From a bacterium (GTDB lineage: Bacteria; Chloroflexota; Anaerolineae; Caldilineales; Caldilineaceae): a stretch of 57,919 nucleotides of DNA. The stretch covers positions 1 to 57,919 of the forward strand of contig WGMT01000010.1 of assembly GCA_016124945.1 (NCBI GenBank), read 5' to 3'. The notes beneath the pieces are model-generated. The model ran no database searches. It was not told the DNA's origin and saw nothing but the letters and a program-made list of their open reading frames with translations. This document shows, in pieces, positions 49,420 to 57,919 of this stretch (position 1 is the stretch's first letter; each line of letters begins with the position of its first letter). Both the position numbers and the translations under genes were made by a program.

Positions 49420-50460
49420 ATGAACGACAGCAAGCAGGCTGCCGCCGCCTATGAAGGTTGGCAGACATTGGTTCGCAAGTATTCGAAGCCCGACCTGCGC
49501 AAAAGTATCTGGCAGGTAGTCAACTCGTTTGGTGGACTGCTCATTTCGTGGGCAATTCTCTATTACAGTCTGAGCGTCGGTTACTGGCTTACTCTGCTGT
49601 TGGCCATTCCGGCCGCTGGATTCCTGGTGCGTATTTTCATCATCCAGCATGACTGTGGACACAACTCGTTTTTTGAATCGAAACGCATTAACGATATTGT
49701 GGGGATCACCGCTAGCATCTTTACCTTTATCCCCTATTTCTACTGGCGCAAAAGCCATGCCATTCACCATGCGCACCATGCCGAATTGGAAGAACGAGGC
49801 ATCGGTGATGTGTGGACGCTAACCGTTGAGGAATACTACACGGCGTCTAAGTGGAAGCAATTGGCCTACCGTGTTTACCGCAACCCTTTCTTCCTCTTTT
49901 TGTTGGCGCCGCTGCTCTACTTTGTCGTCTTGATGCGCTTCCCGTCAAGTGATTCAAAACATTGGACGAAGCAGGAAGTCGCCTCCTTCTGGTGGACAAA
50001 TCTAATGCTGGCAGGCAAAATCGCGCTGCTCAGCGCCTTCTTCGGCTTCGGCAACACGATTGCCATTGTTGCGCCTCTGATCGCCGTTGCAAGCTGTGTG
50101 GGGACGTGGCTTTTCTACGTGCAACACCAATTCGAGCGAACCTACTGGGATCACACCCCGCAGTGGGATTACACCCTGGCGGCCATGCACGGCAGCTCGT
50201 ACTATAAGTTGCCTCCCGTTTTGCAGTGGATGACCGGCAACATCGGCTTCCACCACATTCACCACTTGAGCCCACGGATTCCCAACTACCGGTTGCAACA
50301 GGTACACGAAGAAAACCCCATGTTCCAACAAGTCACCCAGTTGACTATTGCCAGTAGCCTCAAGACCATTTCACTCACCCTTTGGGATGAGGAGCGACGT
50401 CGACTCGTCACCTTCCGTGAAGGGTTGATGGCCTGGCGCTCAGCTTCCGCCACTACCTGA
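49420..50460 (+). CDS. membrane fatty acid desaturase, 346 aa
   Basis: The three histidine boxes of a di-iron acyl-lipid desaturase are present: HDCGHNSFF (about 87-95), HAIHHAHH (about 121-128) and HHIHHLSPRIPNY (about 287-299). Two to four membrane spans lie around them (ISWAILYYSLSVGYWLTLLL; IALLSAFFGFGNTIAIVAPL). The pattern is that of delta-12/omega-6-like enzymes that add a double bond to membrane lipid acyl chains with oxygen. ATG 49420 follows AAAGAGAAAGAG. The stop TGA overlaps the start of a 13-bp repeat. Confidence 0.92.
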   Translation: MNDSKQAAAAYEGWQTLVRKYSKPDLRKSIWQVVNSFGGLLISWAILYYSLSVGYWLTLLLAIPAAGFLVRIFIIQHDCGHNSFFESKRINDIVGITASIFTFIPYFYWRKSHAIHHAHHAELEERGIGDVWTLTVEEYYTASKWKQLAYRVYRNPFFLFLLAPLLYFVVLMRFPSSDSKHWTKQEVASFWWTNLMLAGKIALLSAFFGFGNTIAIVAPLIAVASCVGTWLFYVQHQFERTYWDHTPQWDYTLAAMHGSSYYKLPPVLQWMTGNIGFHHIHHLSPRIPNYRLQQVHEENPMFQQVTQLTIASSLKTISLTLWDEERRRLVTFREGLMAWRSASATT

Positions 50461-50515
50461 ACCCGTGAAATGAACCCGTGAAATGAACCCGTGAAATGAA
50501 CCCGTGAAATGAACC
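50459..50515. repeat. 13-bp tandem repeat, four copies
   Basis: GAACCCGTGAAAT is repeated four times with a partial fifth copy. The array starts within the stop codon of the desaturase gene. It lies just before the terminator hairpin. Confidence 0.9.
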
Positions 50516-50520
50516 AACGA

Positions 50521-50562
50521 AACTACGGGAGCAACCACCGATGGTTGTTCCCGTAGTTTTTT
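50521..50562 (+). terminator. intrinsic terminator after the desaturase gene
   Basis: AACTACGGGAGCAACCA pairs with TGGTTGTTCCCGTAGTT around a CCGA loop, 17 bp with one G-U, followed by a T-run. Confidence 0.9.
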
Positions 50563-50576
50563 AGTCAGCCATTTAC

Positions 50577-50605
50577 TTTCGTTCCTGCCTCCTTTCAGGT
50601 ACAAT
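50577..50605 (+). promoter_or_regulatory. promoter upstream of the HAD-CpXC-CinA gene group
   Basis: TTTCGT (50577-50582), 17-base spacer, TACAAT (50600-50605), about 95 bases before the HAD gene start. It would serve the run of + strand genes that follows. Confidence 0.45.
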
Positions 50606-50698
50606 GGACGAGATGCGCGTCACCTACCCATTTGTTTGAGCCTGCACCCCAGGCAAGTCGCTTAATCCCAGACAAATTTTGCAAAAGAGACGCTTTCC

Positions 50699-51649
50699 AT
50701 GATGAATGCTTCAACGGCTTCAATTTGGCTCCGAGAATCGGTGGCCCCGCCTGTTCCAATCGATACCATCATCTTTGATGTTGACGGCGTTTTGTGGGAT
50801 ACGGGCGACAGCTTTGACACGGCTGTACAAGAGACGGTGGCCTACTTCCTCACCCGTGAATTTGGCCACGGCACCTTTCGTCCTGTTACCACCGACGAAC
50901 TGCGTGCCTACCGCCGCGCCGGCGGTCTCAACAACGATTGGGACATGACCTACACCCTGCTCGCCACCCGTCTCGTTGGCCGCAACGACATTGAAAGCGC
51001 CGCCGCCGAAAGCGGAGGACGTGGTCGCGCCTGGGCTGAATCGCTTTTGCCCGATACAGCCACCATCGACTATCGCAAGATTGTGCGCGTTTTCGATGAG
51101 ATCTACTGGGGCGCAGCCGACTTCCAACGCTGTTTTAACGAGCCGGCCACCCATGTCCCCAATGCAGCCGGTTGTTGGCACAAAGAGCAGCAATTGCTGC
51201 CTCCTTCGCTCCTGACAGACCTGCGCGCGTTGGGCATTCGCCATTTCGGCATCGCCACCGGGCGCAATCGATTTGAGCTTTCAACTGTGCTGGAGAGCAG
51301 CGGATTGGATCGCGAAATCCCTATGCAGGCCATGCTCACCGGCGACGTTTTGGCCAAACCCGATGGTCGTGTGCTGGATCGGGTGCTGAACACACTCGAT
51401 CTACTGGCCGTCGACCGCACCGAGCCGTCCCCTGGTGCGTCACTGTTCTGTGGCGACACCAAGGACGATCTAGATGCCGTCCTCAATTACCGATCCTTCA
51501 AAGGCGCAGAAGCCCGCTGGATCGGTGCCGTCTCTGTTGTGCGGCCTGAAGAAGCCGATTTCTTCCGTCGGAGCGGTACAGAAGCTGTTATCCACCATGT
51601 GGCCGAATTGCCCGACCTGGTGCAAAAGGTCAATGCTGCGCTGTTATAA
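50699..51649 (+). CDS. HAD-superfamily hydrolase, 316 aa
   Basis: The four HAD motifs are visible: IIFDVDGVLWDTGD with two aspartates (about 25-37), IATGRN (motif II), LAKPDGRV with the lysine (motif III) and LFCGDTKDDLDAV with acidic residues (motif IV). A long insert (about 60-150) forms a cap that would set the substrate. It is a magnesium-dependent phosphatase of unknown target. The CpXC gene follows 21 bases after the stop, suggesting one operon. ATG 50699 is followed by a second ATG; the ribosome site is weak. Confidence 0.85.
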   Translation: MMNASTASIWLRESVAPPVPIDTIIFDVDGVLWDTGDSFDTAVQETVAYFLTREFGHGTFRPVTTDELRAYRRAGGLNNDWDMTYTLLATRLVGRNDIESAAAESGGRGRAWAESLLPDTATIDYRKIVRVFDEIYWGAADFQRCFNEPATHVPNAAGCWHKEQQLLPPSLLTDLRALGIRHFGIATGRNRFELSTVLESSGLDREIPMQAMLTGDVLAKPDGRVLDRVLNTLDLLAVDRTEPSPGASLFCGDTKDDLDAVLNYRSFKGAEARWIGAVSVVRPEEADFFRRSGTEAVIHHVAELPDLVQKVNAALL

Positions 51650-51670
51650 CGAGAGAAAGAGATACCCCTC

Positions 51671-53212
51671 ATGAGTGACATCTGGACACCCGGCAGCACC
51701 CCAAAGCAACCAAGTGGCGGCATTGAATTGCCCAAAGGCTTTGCCCGTCGCCGCAGTGACGAAGAAAAGACACAGCAAGCGGAACAGCCTGTTGCGCCGG
51801 TTCCTGAACCCGCCGTTGCACCACCCCGTCAAAGGCAGGGCGGGCGCGGCCAAGACTTCCTTTTCCCACCCACCGGCGTACAGGTGCAGTGCCCAAGCTG
51901 TGGTACACCCTTCACTGCTGCCGTTTTTAGCATTGTCGATTTGGGGGGCAACCCCGAATTGCGTCAGCCGTTGCTGGGCGGGCAGATCAACATGGCCGTC
52001 TGCCCAAGTTGTGGCGCGGGGGGGCCGCTGAGCGCACCGCTCATGGTGCATGATCCCGAAAATGAGTTCCTTGGCGTGCTTGTCCCCAGCCAGGCGCGTT
52101 TGCAGGACATGCAAATGCAAAAGGTGATCGGCGAAATGAGTCAGGCCCTCATGCGCCGTCTGCCCAATGAGGCGCGCCGGGGCTACATGTTGCAACCAAA
52201 GCAATATTTTGATTGGGAATCATTCTTGGAGCCGTTTTGGGGCTTTGAAGGTGTCACCCCTGAGGATCTACGCCGTCAACGCGATCAGGGCGAATTGATC
52301 GACAGCCTGGTACGCCTGGCCAACGACGAAACCGCCATGCGCATGGTGCTGGATCGCAAGCAGCAGTTGGTCGACGAGAACCTCTTCGCCATGCTCGGCC
52401 AGGTGATGCAGGCTTATGCCGCCCAACGCCAAGAAGAAAACCTGGCGGCCATGCGCAATGTACGCCAATACCTACTCGACAGCACCGAGGCTGGGGCCAA
52501 GATCAAAGTGCTGGAAGACAAGTTGCGCGAAGCGCTGGCCCGTATCCGCCCCGAAATGGGCCGCGAAGAACTGCTAGACGTCTTGCTCGACTATTGGTCC
52601 ACAGGCAGCGAAGGCGAGCGTATCGTCACCACCATCCTCTCTATGACCCGTGGGCTGGTTGACTACGAATTCCTCATGGCGGTGGCAGGTCGCATCGAGC
52701 AGGCTACTGATGAAGAAATCCGCGCCGACTTAATGGAACTGCGCGAAGTAATTCTTTCCATGAGCCAGCAGCAGAACAACAGCCGCGAGGCCATGATGCA
52801 GCAGGCGCAAGCCGTGTTGCAAGAGGTGCTGCAATCAGCCAATCCTGAAGAGAAACTGCGTGAGTACGCCGACGCGGTCGACGAGCTTTTCCTCTCGCTG
52901 TTGGCTACCAACATTCAGCAGGCTGAGCAGAAGAATGCAACTTTCGCCGTCAAACGGCTGCGCATCATCTACGATGCCGCCATGCGCATCTTGCAGGAAG
53001 GCATGCCCGACGACATCCGGCTGCTCAACCAGATTCTCATGGCTGAAGACGAAAACAGTGTGCGATCCCTGCTAAAAGAGAACCGCACAATGCTTACCCC
53101 AGACTTCGTGGCCGCTCTGCGCGAACTGGAAGAGCGCTTCCGCGGGGAAGGCAGCGCCGAAATGGCAGACCGTATCAAAGCCGTCCGGGCGCAGGTTTCG
53201 TTGATGATGTAA
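51671..53212 (+). CDS. CpXC-domain protein, 513 aa
   Basis: The first 60 residues are disordered and Pro/Gln-rich. Residues about 70-125 contain two CPSCG knuckles (VQCPSCGTPFTAAVF; MAVCPSCGAGG), the zinc-binding CpXC domain. The remaining 380 residues are charged helices with coiled-coil appearance (LREALARIRPEMGREELLDV; MSQQQNNSREAMMQQAQAVL). Proteins of this shape are frequent in Chloroflexota and of unknown role; a scaffold or regulator bound to other proteins is likely. ATG 51671 lies 21 bases after the HAD gene, with GAGAGAAAGAGA upstream. Confidence 0.82.
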   Translation: MSDIWTPGSTPKQPSGGIELPKGFARRRSDEEKTQQAEQPVAPVPEPAVAPPRQRQGGRGQDFLFPPTGVQVQCPSCGTPFTAAVFSIVDLGGNPELRQPLLGGQINMAVCPSCGAGGPLSAPLMVHDPENEFLGVLVPSQARLQDMQMQKVIGEMSQALMRRLPNEARRGYMLQPKQYFDWESFLEPFWGFEGVTPEDLRRQRDQGELIDSLVRLANDETAMRMVLDRKQQLVDENLFAMLGQVMQAYAAQRQEENLAAMRNVRQYLLDSTEAGAKIKVLEDKLREALARIRPEMGREELLDVLLDYWSTGSEGERIVTTILSMTRGLVDYEFLMAVAGRIEQATDEEIRADLMELREVILSMSQQQNNSREAMMQQAQAVLQEVLQSANPEEKLREYADAVDELFLSLLATNIQQAEQKNATFAVKRLRIIYDAAMRILQEGMPDDIRLLNQILMAEDENSVRSLLKENRTMLTPDFVAALRELEERFRGEGSAEMADRIKAVRAQVSLMM

Positions 53213-53248
53213 TTTGGTATCCTGTAACTTCTCGCAAAAAGAGCGACC

Positions 53249-54514
53249 ATGTCCCGCAACACTGCCATCTCCGCTGAAATCGTCACCACCGGCACCGAAA
53301 TCCTGCTGGGTGACATTGTTGACACCAACGCTGCCTGGATTGCGCAGCAGTTGCGTGAAATCGGTGTCAATCTGTACTACAAAACCACCGTCGGCGACAA
53401 CGAGGGGCGTATCCGCAGCGTCCTCGAGATGGTGCTCTCCCGCAGCGACGTGGTGATTGTCACCGGGGGGTTGGGGCCTACTGTCGACGATGTGACCCGT
53501 GACGCCATCGCCAACGCCACGGGTTGTCCTCTCCAGCGCAATGAGCCCATCATCACTGCATTACACGAACGGTTCAACCGCTGGGGCTCGGAAATGAGCG
53601 AGAACAACAAACGCCAGGCCGACATTCCGGCAGGCGCCACCATCGTCCCCAACCCGCAAGGGACAGCGCCGGGCTTTATTGTGCGCGACCTGCGGCACGG
53701 ACGGCAGGCCCGTGTGATTGCGCTGCCTGGCGTCCCACGCGAAATGAAGCAGATGATGATCGACACCGTGCTTCCCTTCCTTCAAGAACTTACCGGCGGC
53801 GAAGCTGTGATCCGTAGACGGATGTTGCGCACCATCGGCATCGGTGAAAGCATGATCGACACCCGTATTCACGATCTCATGCAGAATTCAAACCCCACCG
53901 TCGGCACCGCCGCCAAGACAGGGCAGGCCGACATTCGCATCGCGGCGCGTGCCGGCACGCCTGCCGAAGCTGAAGCCATGATCGACGAGATGGAGGCCGC
54001 CATTCGCGCGCGCATTGGCGACTTCATCTACAGCATCACCGACGATGAAAGCATTGAGAGCGTTGTGGCTCGCTTGTTGCGCACTCGTGGCGCTACGGTT
54101 GCCATCCTCGAAAGCAATACCGCCGGTACAGTCGCCAACCGCCTTGCCGTCGTCATGGACGAGGCGCGGCCGCTGGCATGGTGTAGCGATGACGAGACGT
54201 TGCCGCCTGCGCTGTCTGCGATCCTTGCCGCCGGTAGTGTGGACGAGCCTACGGCGCGGCAAGCCGCAACACAACTCCGACAGATCGGGGGCACCACCTA
54301 CGCCGTTGTGGCGCTGGGTTCCGGCCTGAAAGATGAGCACTTTTACGCCGATGATCCAGGCCAAAGTTGGCTTGCCCTCGCCACACCGGAGGGCGTCAGC
54401 GCAGTGCGTTATCCTTTTGGTGGGCGAGATGAAATCACAGTGATCCGGGCCGGGCATCAAATGCTCGACATGCTGCGCCGTGCCATCTTAGGGATCACCT
54501 ATCGTCCTGCCTAG
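53249..54514 (+). CDS. cinA: CinA-family protein, 421 aa
   Basis: Residues 1-170 are the MoaB/MogA-like CinA domain (SAEIVTTGTEILLGDIVDTN; VVIVTGGLGPTVDDVTRDAI; APGFIV; ALPGVPREMKQMM). A middle linker follows. The C-terminal region (about 265-421) sits where the PncC nicotinamide-nucleotide amidase normally lies, but the usual ESCTGG reads ESNTAG, and the later G-rich motifs are poor, so this half may be inactive. CinA proteins clean up ADP-ribose or NMN. The gene follows the CpXC gene on the same strand by about 36 bases. Confidence 0.88.
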   Translation: MSRNTAISAEIVTTGTEILLGDIVDTNAAWIAQQLREIGVNLYYKTTVGDNEGRIRSVLEMVLSRSDVVIVTGGLGPTVDDVTRDAIANATGCPLQRNEPIITALHERFNRWGSEMSENNKRQADIPAGATIVPNPQGTAPGFIVRDLRHGRQARVIALPGVPREMKQMMIDTVLPFLQELTGGEAVIRRRMLRTIGIGESMIDTRIHDLMQNSNPTVGTAAKTGQADIRIAARAGTPAEAEAMIDEMEAAIRARIGDFIYSITDDESIESVVARLLRTRGATVAILESNTAGTVANRLAVVMDEARPLAWCSDDETLPPALSAILAAGSVDEPTARQAATQLRQIGGTTYAVVALGSGLKDEHFYADDPGQSWLALATPEGVSAVRYPFGGRDEITVIRAGHQMLDMLRRAILGITYRPA

Positions 54515-54632
54515 CCGTTATGCTGAAACGTCTAAAGTGATGTTGTGTTTTGCTTATCCTCGTTGCTATCTGGCGTATTTGACCAAGCCAATGTAAACTA
54601 ACATCCACTTTCTGATCTAGGTTCGTATTTTT

Positions 54633-55229
54633 ATGTCTGCAACCCAATACACGCCCGCTCTATTGAACATCATCGAGCGTGCCGGCGATTTGAAAGTGCT
54701 CCCACGTACCGGCTGGTTGTTTGCTAATGTTGCCGATGCTGAATCGGTGGCTGATCACACGGCTGGTGTTGCGCTGATTTCGCTCTTCTTGGCCGAAGCA
54801 ATCAACGCCGATCTGGTGCAACAGGGGCTTTCTCAACCGCTCAATATCGGTGTAGTTGTGCAAACAGCACTTATCCATGATCTGGCCGAAAGTGTACTGA
54901 CCGATCTGCCCAAACGAGCGAGCCGCCATTTGGGCGAGGAGATCAAACACCAAACCGAAGCAGCCATCACCGCCGACATCATTGGTCCCCTGCCCAATGC
55001 GGCGCGTTATTTGGACTTCTGGCATGCCTATGACACAGCATCAACCCCAGAAGCTCGCCTGGTGAAGGATGTAGACAAGTTGGAAATGGTTGCGCAAGCG
55101 TTGCGTTACACAGCGCGAGGTCAGCGCAATCTTCGTGAATTTTGGGAAGGCCATCAATGGGCTTTCCCACTCTGCCGAATGCTGTATGAGAGTCTGCTGC
55201 AACAATGCCTGCCACCTTCTTCCTCGTAG
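54633..55229 (+). CDS. HD-domain phosphohydrolase (YfbR-like), 198 aa
   Basis: The HD signature residues are in DHTAGVALISLFLAEAI (H), ALIHDLAESVLTDLP (H-D), and KDVDKLEMVAQALRYT (last D). The N-terminal NIIERAGDLKVLPRTGWLFA is like that of 5'-deoxynucleotidases of the YfbR/HDDC2 group. They remove phosphate from dNMPs with a metal. The substrate is inferred from family only. ATG 54633 has only a weak ribosome site. It is separated from cinA by about 118 bases with no terminator seen. Confidence 0.85.
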   Translation: MSATQYTPALLNIIERAGDLKVLPRTGWLFANVADAESVADHTAGVALISLFLAEAINADLVQQGLSQPLNIGVVVQTALIHDLAESVLTDLPKRASRHLGEEIKHQTEAAITADIIGPLPNAARYLDFWHAYDTASTPEARLVKDVDKLEMVAQALRYTARGQRNLREFWEGHQWAFPLCRMLYESLLQQCLPPSSS

Positions 55230-55308
55230 CTGCACAAGATTACCAATGCGGCGTTTATGCCGGCACTCCTCGAACACTTCCACAAGACAAGAAGAACGGG
55301 AGCGATTT

Positions 55309-56478
55309 GTGAGAGACGTTGATACGCGCCTATGGTCGCGCAGATGGATCTTCGTTGCGGTGTTGATCTGTTTTTCGTTCGTGGTCGCCGGATGTGGCGT
55401 ACGTCGCTCTGCTGCACAAACAAATGGCACTGAGGTTGTTCCGGATGCGGTTGTTTCTGCTTCTGCTGACGCTGTGCCAGCGGTTCAGCAGGCTAAGATC
55501 CCCGTGCCTGCGCCGGTTGTGCAGACCTCGAATGCAGACAATGTCGTCTCTTCCATCACTGCTGTGGATGAACCACTTGCAGCGGCAGTAGCGGAAGTCG
55601 TTGAGCGCCAAGCGCCGCAGCCGTCTGAAACGCCTCTGCCCCTAAACGAAACCACCAATGTTCTGGTGTTGGGCAGTGATCGTCGTCCCAATACACCGAA
55701 CTGGCGCACCGATGTGATCATGATTGTGGCGATGGATCTGAATAGTGGGGAAGCCGGTGTCATCTCGATCCCGCGTGATGTCTACATCGATGAGATCCCC
55801 GAGCACCGCCCCAATCGCATCAATGTGATCGACTATCTTGGCGAGCAAGACGAGCCCGATGGTGGCGGCCCTGCGCTGCTTGCCGGCATTATTGAAGAAA
55901 AGATGGGTATCCACATCGATCATTACCTGCGCTTCGACTTTGAGGGCTTTAAGGATGTGGTCGATGCTCTCGGCGGCGTAGAAGTAAGCGTCGATTGTCC
56001 TGTGTCTGATTACCTGCCCGAAGAAGATATTGCCCTCCGTCTGCAACCGGGTGTCCATGTCCTCGATGGGCGGCAGGCGTTGGCCTATGTACGTACCCGG
56101 CGGCAGGGCGGCGATCTGGAACGTGCTCGACGGCAACAGCGTATGGTCTGGGCGGTGCGCGATCAGATTCGCCGTGAGAACCTGATGACCCGTGTCCCCG
56201 CGCTCTATACTGCACTAAACGAAAGTGTACAGACGGATATCAGCCTGGTGGCGGCGATTCGCTACGTACGCTTTGCGTTGGCCCTGGATGCCGAGGACGT
56301 TCACGGCATCGTGTTGGGGCCGCCCGACACAATGCGCGAAGGATGGCGCGGTGGTATGTTTGTCTTTGTGGCGGATTGGGAATTGATCAGCAGTCAGGTG
56401 CAGACGATCTTTGAACGTCCCCCGTTTGTAGAGTCGAACACCAAGGGAATTGGTTCGTCGACAAACCGCTGTCCTTGA
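55309..56478 (+). CDS. LytR-CpsA-Psr (LCP) protein 1, 389 aa
   Basis: I start at GTG 55309, with GGGAG six bases upstream; the longer frame overlaps the HD gene and lacks a site. A lipoprotein-type signal (IFVAVLICFSFVVAGCG) is followed by an Ala/Val/Pro-rich linker (about 35-110) and the LCP domain (LVLGSDRRPNTPNWRTDVIM; AGVISIPRDVYIDEIP; GGVEVSVDCPVSDY; LDGRQALAYVRTRRQGGDLE then RARRQQRM). These conserved R and D residues bind the lipid pyrophosphate. LCP enzymes attach glycopolymers to the cell wall or to other acceptors. Confidence 0.9.
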   Translation: MRDVDTRLWSRRWIFVAVLICFSFVVAGCGVRRSAAQTNGTEVVPDAVVSASADAVPAVQQAKIPVPAPVVQTSNADNVVSSITAVDEPLAAAVAEVVERQAPQPSETPLPLNETTNVLVLGSDRRPNTPNWRTDVIMIVAMDLNSGEAGVISIPRDVYIDEIPEHRPNRINVIDYLGEQDEPDGGGPALLAGIIEEKMGIHIDHYLRFDFEGFKDVVDALGGVEVSVDCPVSDYLPEEDIALRLQPGVHVLDGRQALAYVRTRRQGGDLERARRQQRMVWAVRDQIRRENLMTRVPALYTALNESVQTDISLVAAIRYVRFALALDAEDVHGIVLGPPDTMREGWRGGMFVFVADWELISSQVQTIFERPPFVESNTKGIGSSTNRCP

Positions 56479-56622
56479 CCTGCTGTGTGGATTGCGTTCG
56501 GCGAGTTGGTTTAAAAACGCATTTGTGCTCTTTCCTGAAATCCGGGTGTCCTCAATACTTTGCCAGATGATACCACACTGTAATTTCAGCAGAGATCTTA
56601 GTGGAATGGGGTTTTGTTGAAC

Positions 56623-57919
56623 ATGTGGAGTCGTATTACTCTCTATTTTGTAACTATCTGCGTCCTTGTGTTGGTGGCAGGCTGTCAGGCCACCGGTAGC
56701 ACCGAGTATGAGCCCGTCTTTCTGGGCTTGTCTGCGGCTACACCAACTGCCACGCCAACACCCACCGTGCCGCCTACGCCGGCTGCTTCGCCCACACCGA
56801 CGCCGATTCCACCGCCTTTCAACCTGGCCAAAACCGACAATATCCTGCTGCTTGGCACCGATCGACGCCCGGATTGGACCAACTGGCGTACAGATTCAAT
56901 TATGATCATTGGCCTGGACCACGAATACAATCGCGCTGCGGTGTTGAGCATTCCCCGTGATTTATATGTTGACATTCCCGGCTATGGGCAGGGACGGATC
57001 AACCAGATTGACTATCTCGGTGAAACTTCGCTGAAGACGGACGGTGGTGGGCCCGCGCTGCTTTCGCAAGTCATCGAAGACGAGTTGGGGATCGCCTCAA
57101 ACCACTGGATCCGAGTTGAAATGAGCGGATTCGCCCAGATGGTGGATGCGCTGGGTGGAGTCACTGTTCACCTTGATTGTCCTTTCTACGAGTTAATCTA
57201 CGATCTCGATGACCAGGCATGGACCTATTTTGAGCTGCCTGCCGGTGATGTTTTGATGGACGGCCAGACATCCTATTTCTTCGTGACGCTTCGACTCATC
57301 GAGAGCGATATCGGCCGCTCTCGCCGTCAACGCCAATTCTTGTGGGCGCTGCGCGATCAGGCTTTGGACACGAATCTGATCGTACGTTTACCCGAACTGT
57401 GGACTGCCTTTAACCAGACGTTTTCGACCGACTTTTCTCTGCTGGAAATGGTGCAACTGGCCCGCTTTGGCCTTTCCATCGATTCAGACAATGTACGCTC
57501 GGCGGCTTTAACCACTGCGGAACTCGAACGCTACATTACCCCGGCCGGCGCAGATGTGCTACGGATCGGCGACCGAAGCCGCGTTCAGTCTGTCATCGAC
57601 AACGTGTGGTCCGGTGCCAGTTTGGCGCAAACAGGACGGAGTAACCCCAACGCCTGCCCGCCGCCACCACAAGGTGTGCCCAACTATGTTGTGCAGGAAC
57701 TTGGGGTGCCTGATCCCACTGTCACAGACCCAGAAGCCGATGTTGAAACTGTTGAGGGTGAAGTCTCCGAGGGGATTGGCGGGAGTGGCGGTGAATCCGC
57801 TGATATGACAATCGAAACGACAGATCCCGGTAACACTGAAACCGGTAACACTGAAACCGGTAACACTGAAACCGGTAACACTGAAACCGGTAACACTGAA
57901 ACCGGTAACACTGAAACCG
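56623..57919 (+). CDS. LytR-CpsA-Psr (LCP) protein 2, partial (3' end outside window)
   Basis: The open frame from ATG 56623 runs to the window end without a stop. A lipoprotein signal ends VLVAGCQ. A Thr/Pro-rich linker (TPTATPTPTVPPTPAASPTP) leads into an LCP domain (ILLLGTDRRPDWTNWRTDSI; AAVLSIPRDLYVDIPGYG; GGVTVHLDCPFYEL; SDIGRSRRQRQFLWALRDQA). Compared with LCP 1, the usual ALAYVRTR text is altered to SYFFVTLRL, so one arginine motif has changed. After residue 380 comes an acidic tail and then at least six copies of GNTET. It is a tandem paralogue of the preceding gene, 144 bases downstream. Confidence 0.88.
   Translation, partial: MWSRITLYFVTICVLVLVAGCQATGSTEYEPVFLGLSAATPTATPTPTVPPTPAASPTPTPIPPPFNLAKTDNILLLGTDRRPDWTNWRTDSIMIIGLDHEYNRAAVLSIPRDLYVDIPGYGQGRINQIDYLGETSLKTDGGGPALLSQVIEDELGIASNHWIRVEMSGFAQMVDALGGVTVHLDCPFYELIYDLDDQAWTYFELPAGDVLMDGQTSYFFVTLRLIESDIGRSRRQRQFLWALRDQALDTNLIVRLPELWTAFNQTFSTDFSLLEMVQLARFGLSIDSDNVRSAALTTAELERYITPAGADVLRIGDRSRVQSVIDNVWSGASLAQTGRSNPNACPPPPQGVPNYVVQELGVPDPTVTDPEADVETVEGEVSEGIGGSGGESADMTIETTDPGNTETGNTETGNTETGNTETGNTETGNTET
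57829..57919 (+). repeat. 15-bp coding tandem repeat (GNTET)
   Basis: GGTAACACTGAAACC is repeated six times and continues past the window end, coding for GNTET pentapeptides in the tail of LCP protein 2. The copies are identical, so length changes by slippage are likely. Confidence 0.95.

Overview
The window looks like a GC-rich chromosomal segment of a Chloroflexota bacterium (Anaerolineae/Caldilineae type). This is an inference. It rests on secreted proteins with a C-terminal YLPxVxR ending, a CpXC-domain protein, fused FolK-FolP, paired LytR-CpsA-Psr proteins, and intergenic gaps filled with short-word inverted repeats. No rRNA or species marker is present.

Region 1 (about 1-14,850, all + strand after the first 0.3 kb) is a virus-derived block. 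It opens with a candidate small RNA on the minus strand. A compact transcription unit follows: a promoter inside a palindrome, a 71-aa ORF, an fMet-like tRNA, a four-way-junction RNA, a hairpin and a strong terminator. A packaging and head module comes next: small terminase, a LuxR-type HTH, large terminase, a membrane protein, portal, a protease-capsid fusion, a decoration-like protein, small basic and HhH proteins, a head-tail adaptor, a beta-propeller-like protein, two YadA-head-like paralogues and a sulfotransferase. No tail tube, tape measure, lysis, replication or integrase gene is visible. Host-type dispersed repeats fill the gaps and sit in frame inside two of the genes, which suggests long residence in the chromosome.

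Region 2 (14,860-18,324, minus strand, AT-richer) holds a SUKH-type immunity protein and a 929-aa putative toxin. The toxin carries a leader like those of DUF4157/eCIS-associated effectors and an HLLN/GPG endonuclease-like domain.

Region 3 (18,527-29,403, minus strand) is a defence operon: type I restriction-modification (hsdM-hsdS-hsdR), a short coding remnant, a DUF4177 protein, a small HTH protein, an unknown protein, a PD-(D/E)xK nuclease-like protein, a truncated DUF262 start, a complete DUF262/DUF1524 (GmrSD-like) protein, and a translationally coupled PLD-fold protein that lacks the HKD signature.

Region 4 (29,404-57,919) is mostly ordinary chromosome. It encodes a 1799-aa secreted multidomain protein, a YihY/BrkB membrane protein, folate synthesis (FolK-FolP), an M20 peptidase, a YceI lipoprotein, a sorbitol/xylitol-type dehydrogenase, an FAD/GcvT-type demethylating dehydrogenase, a DUF4397 repeat protein, a fatty acid desaturase, a HAD hydrolase, a CpXC protein, CinA, an HD phosphohydrolase and two LCP proteins, the second running off the window end. 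Between these genes are large hairpins, a MITE-like element with 21-bp ends, and an inverted 8-bp microsatellite of about 350 bp between two convergent genes.
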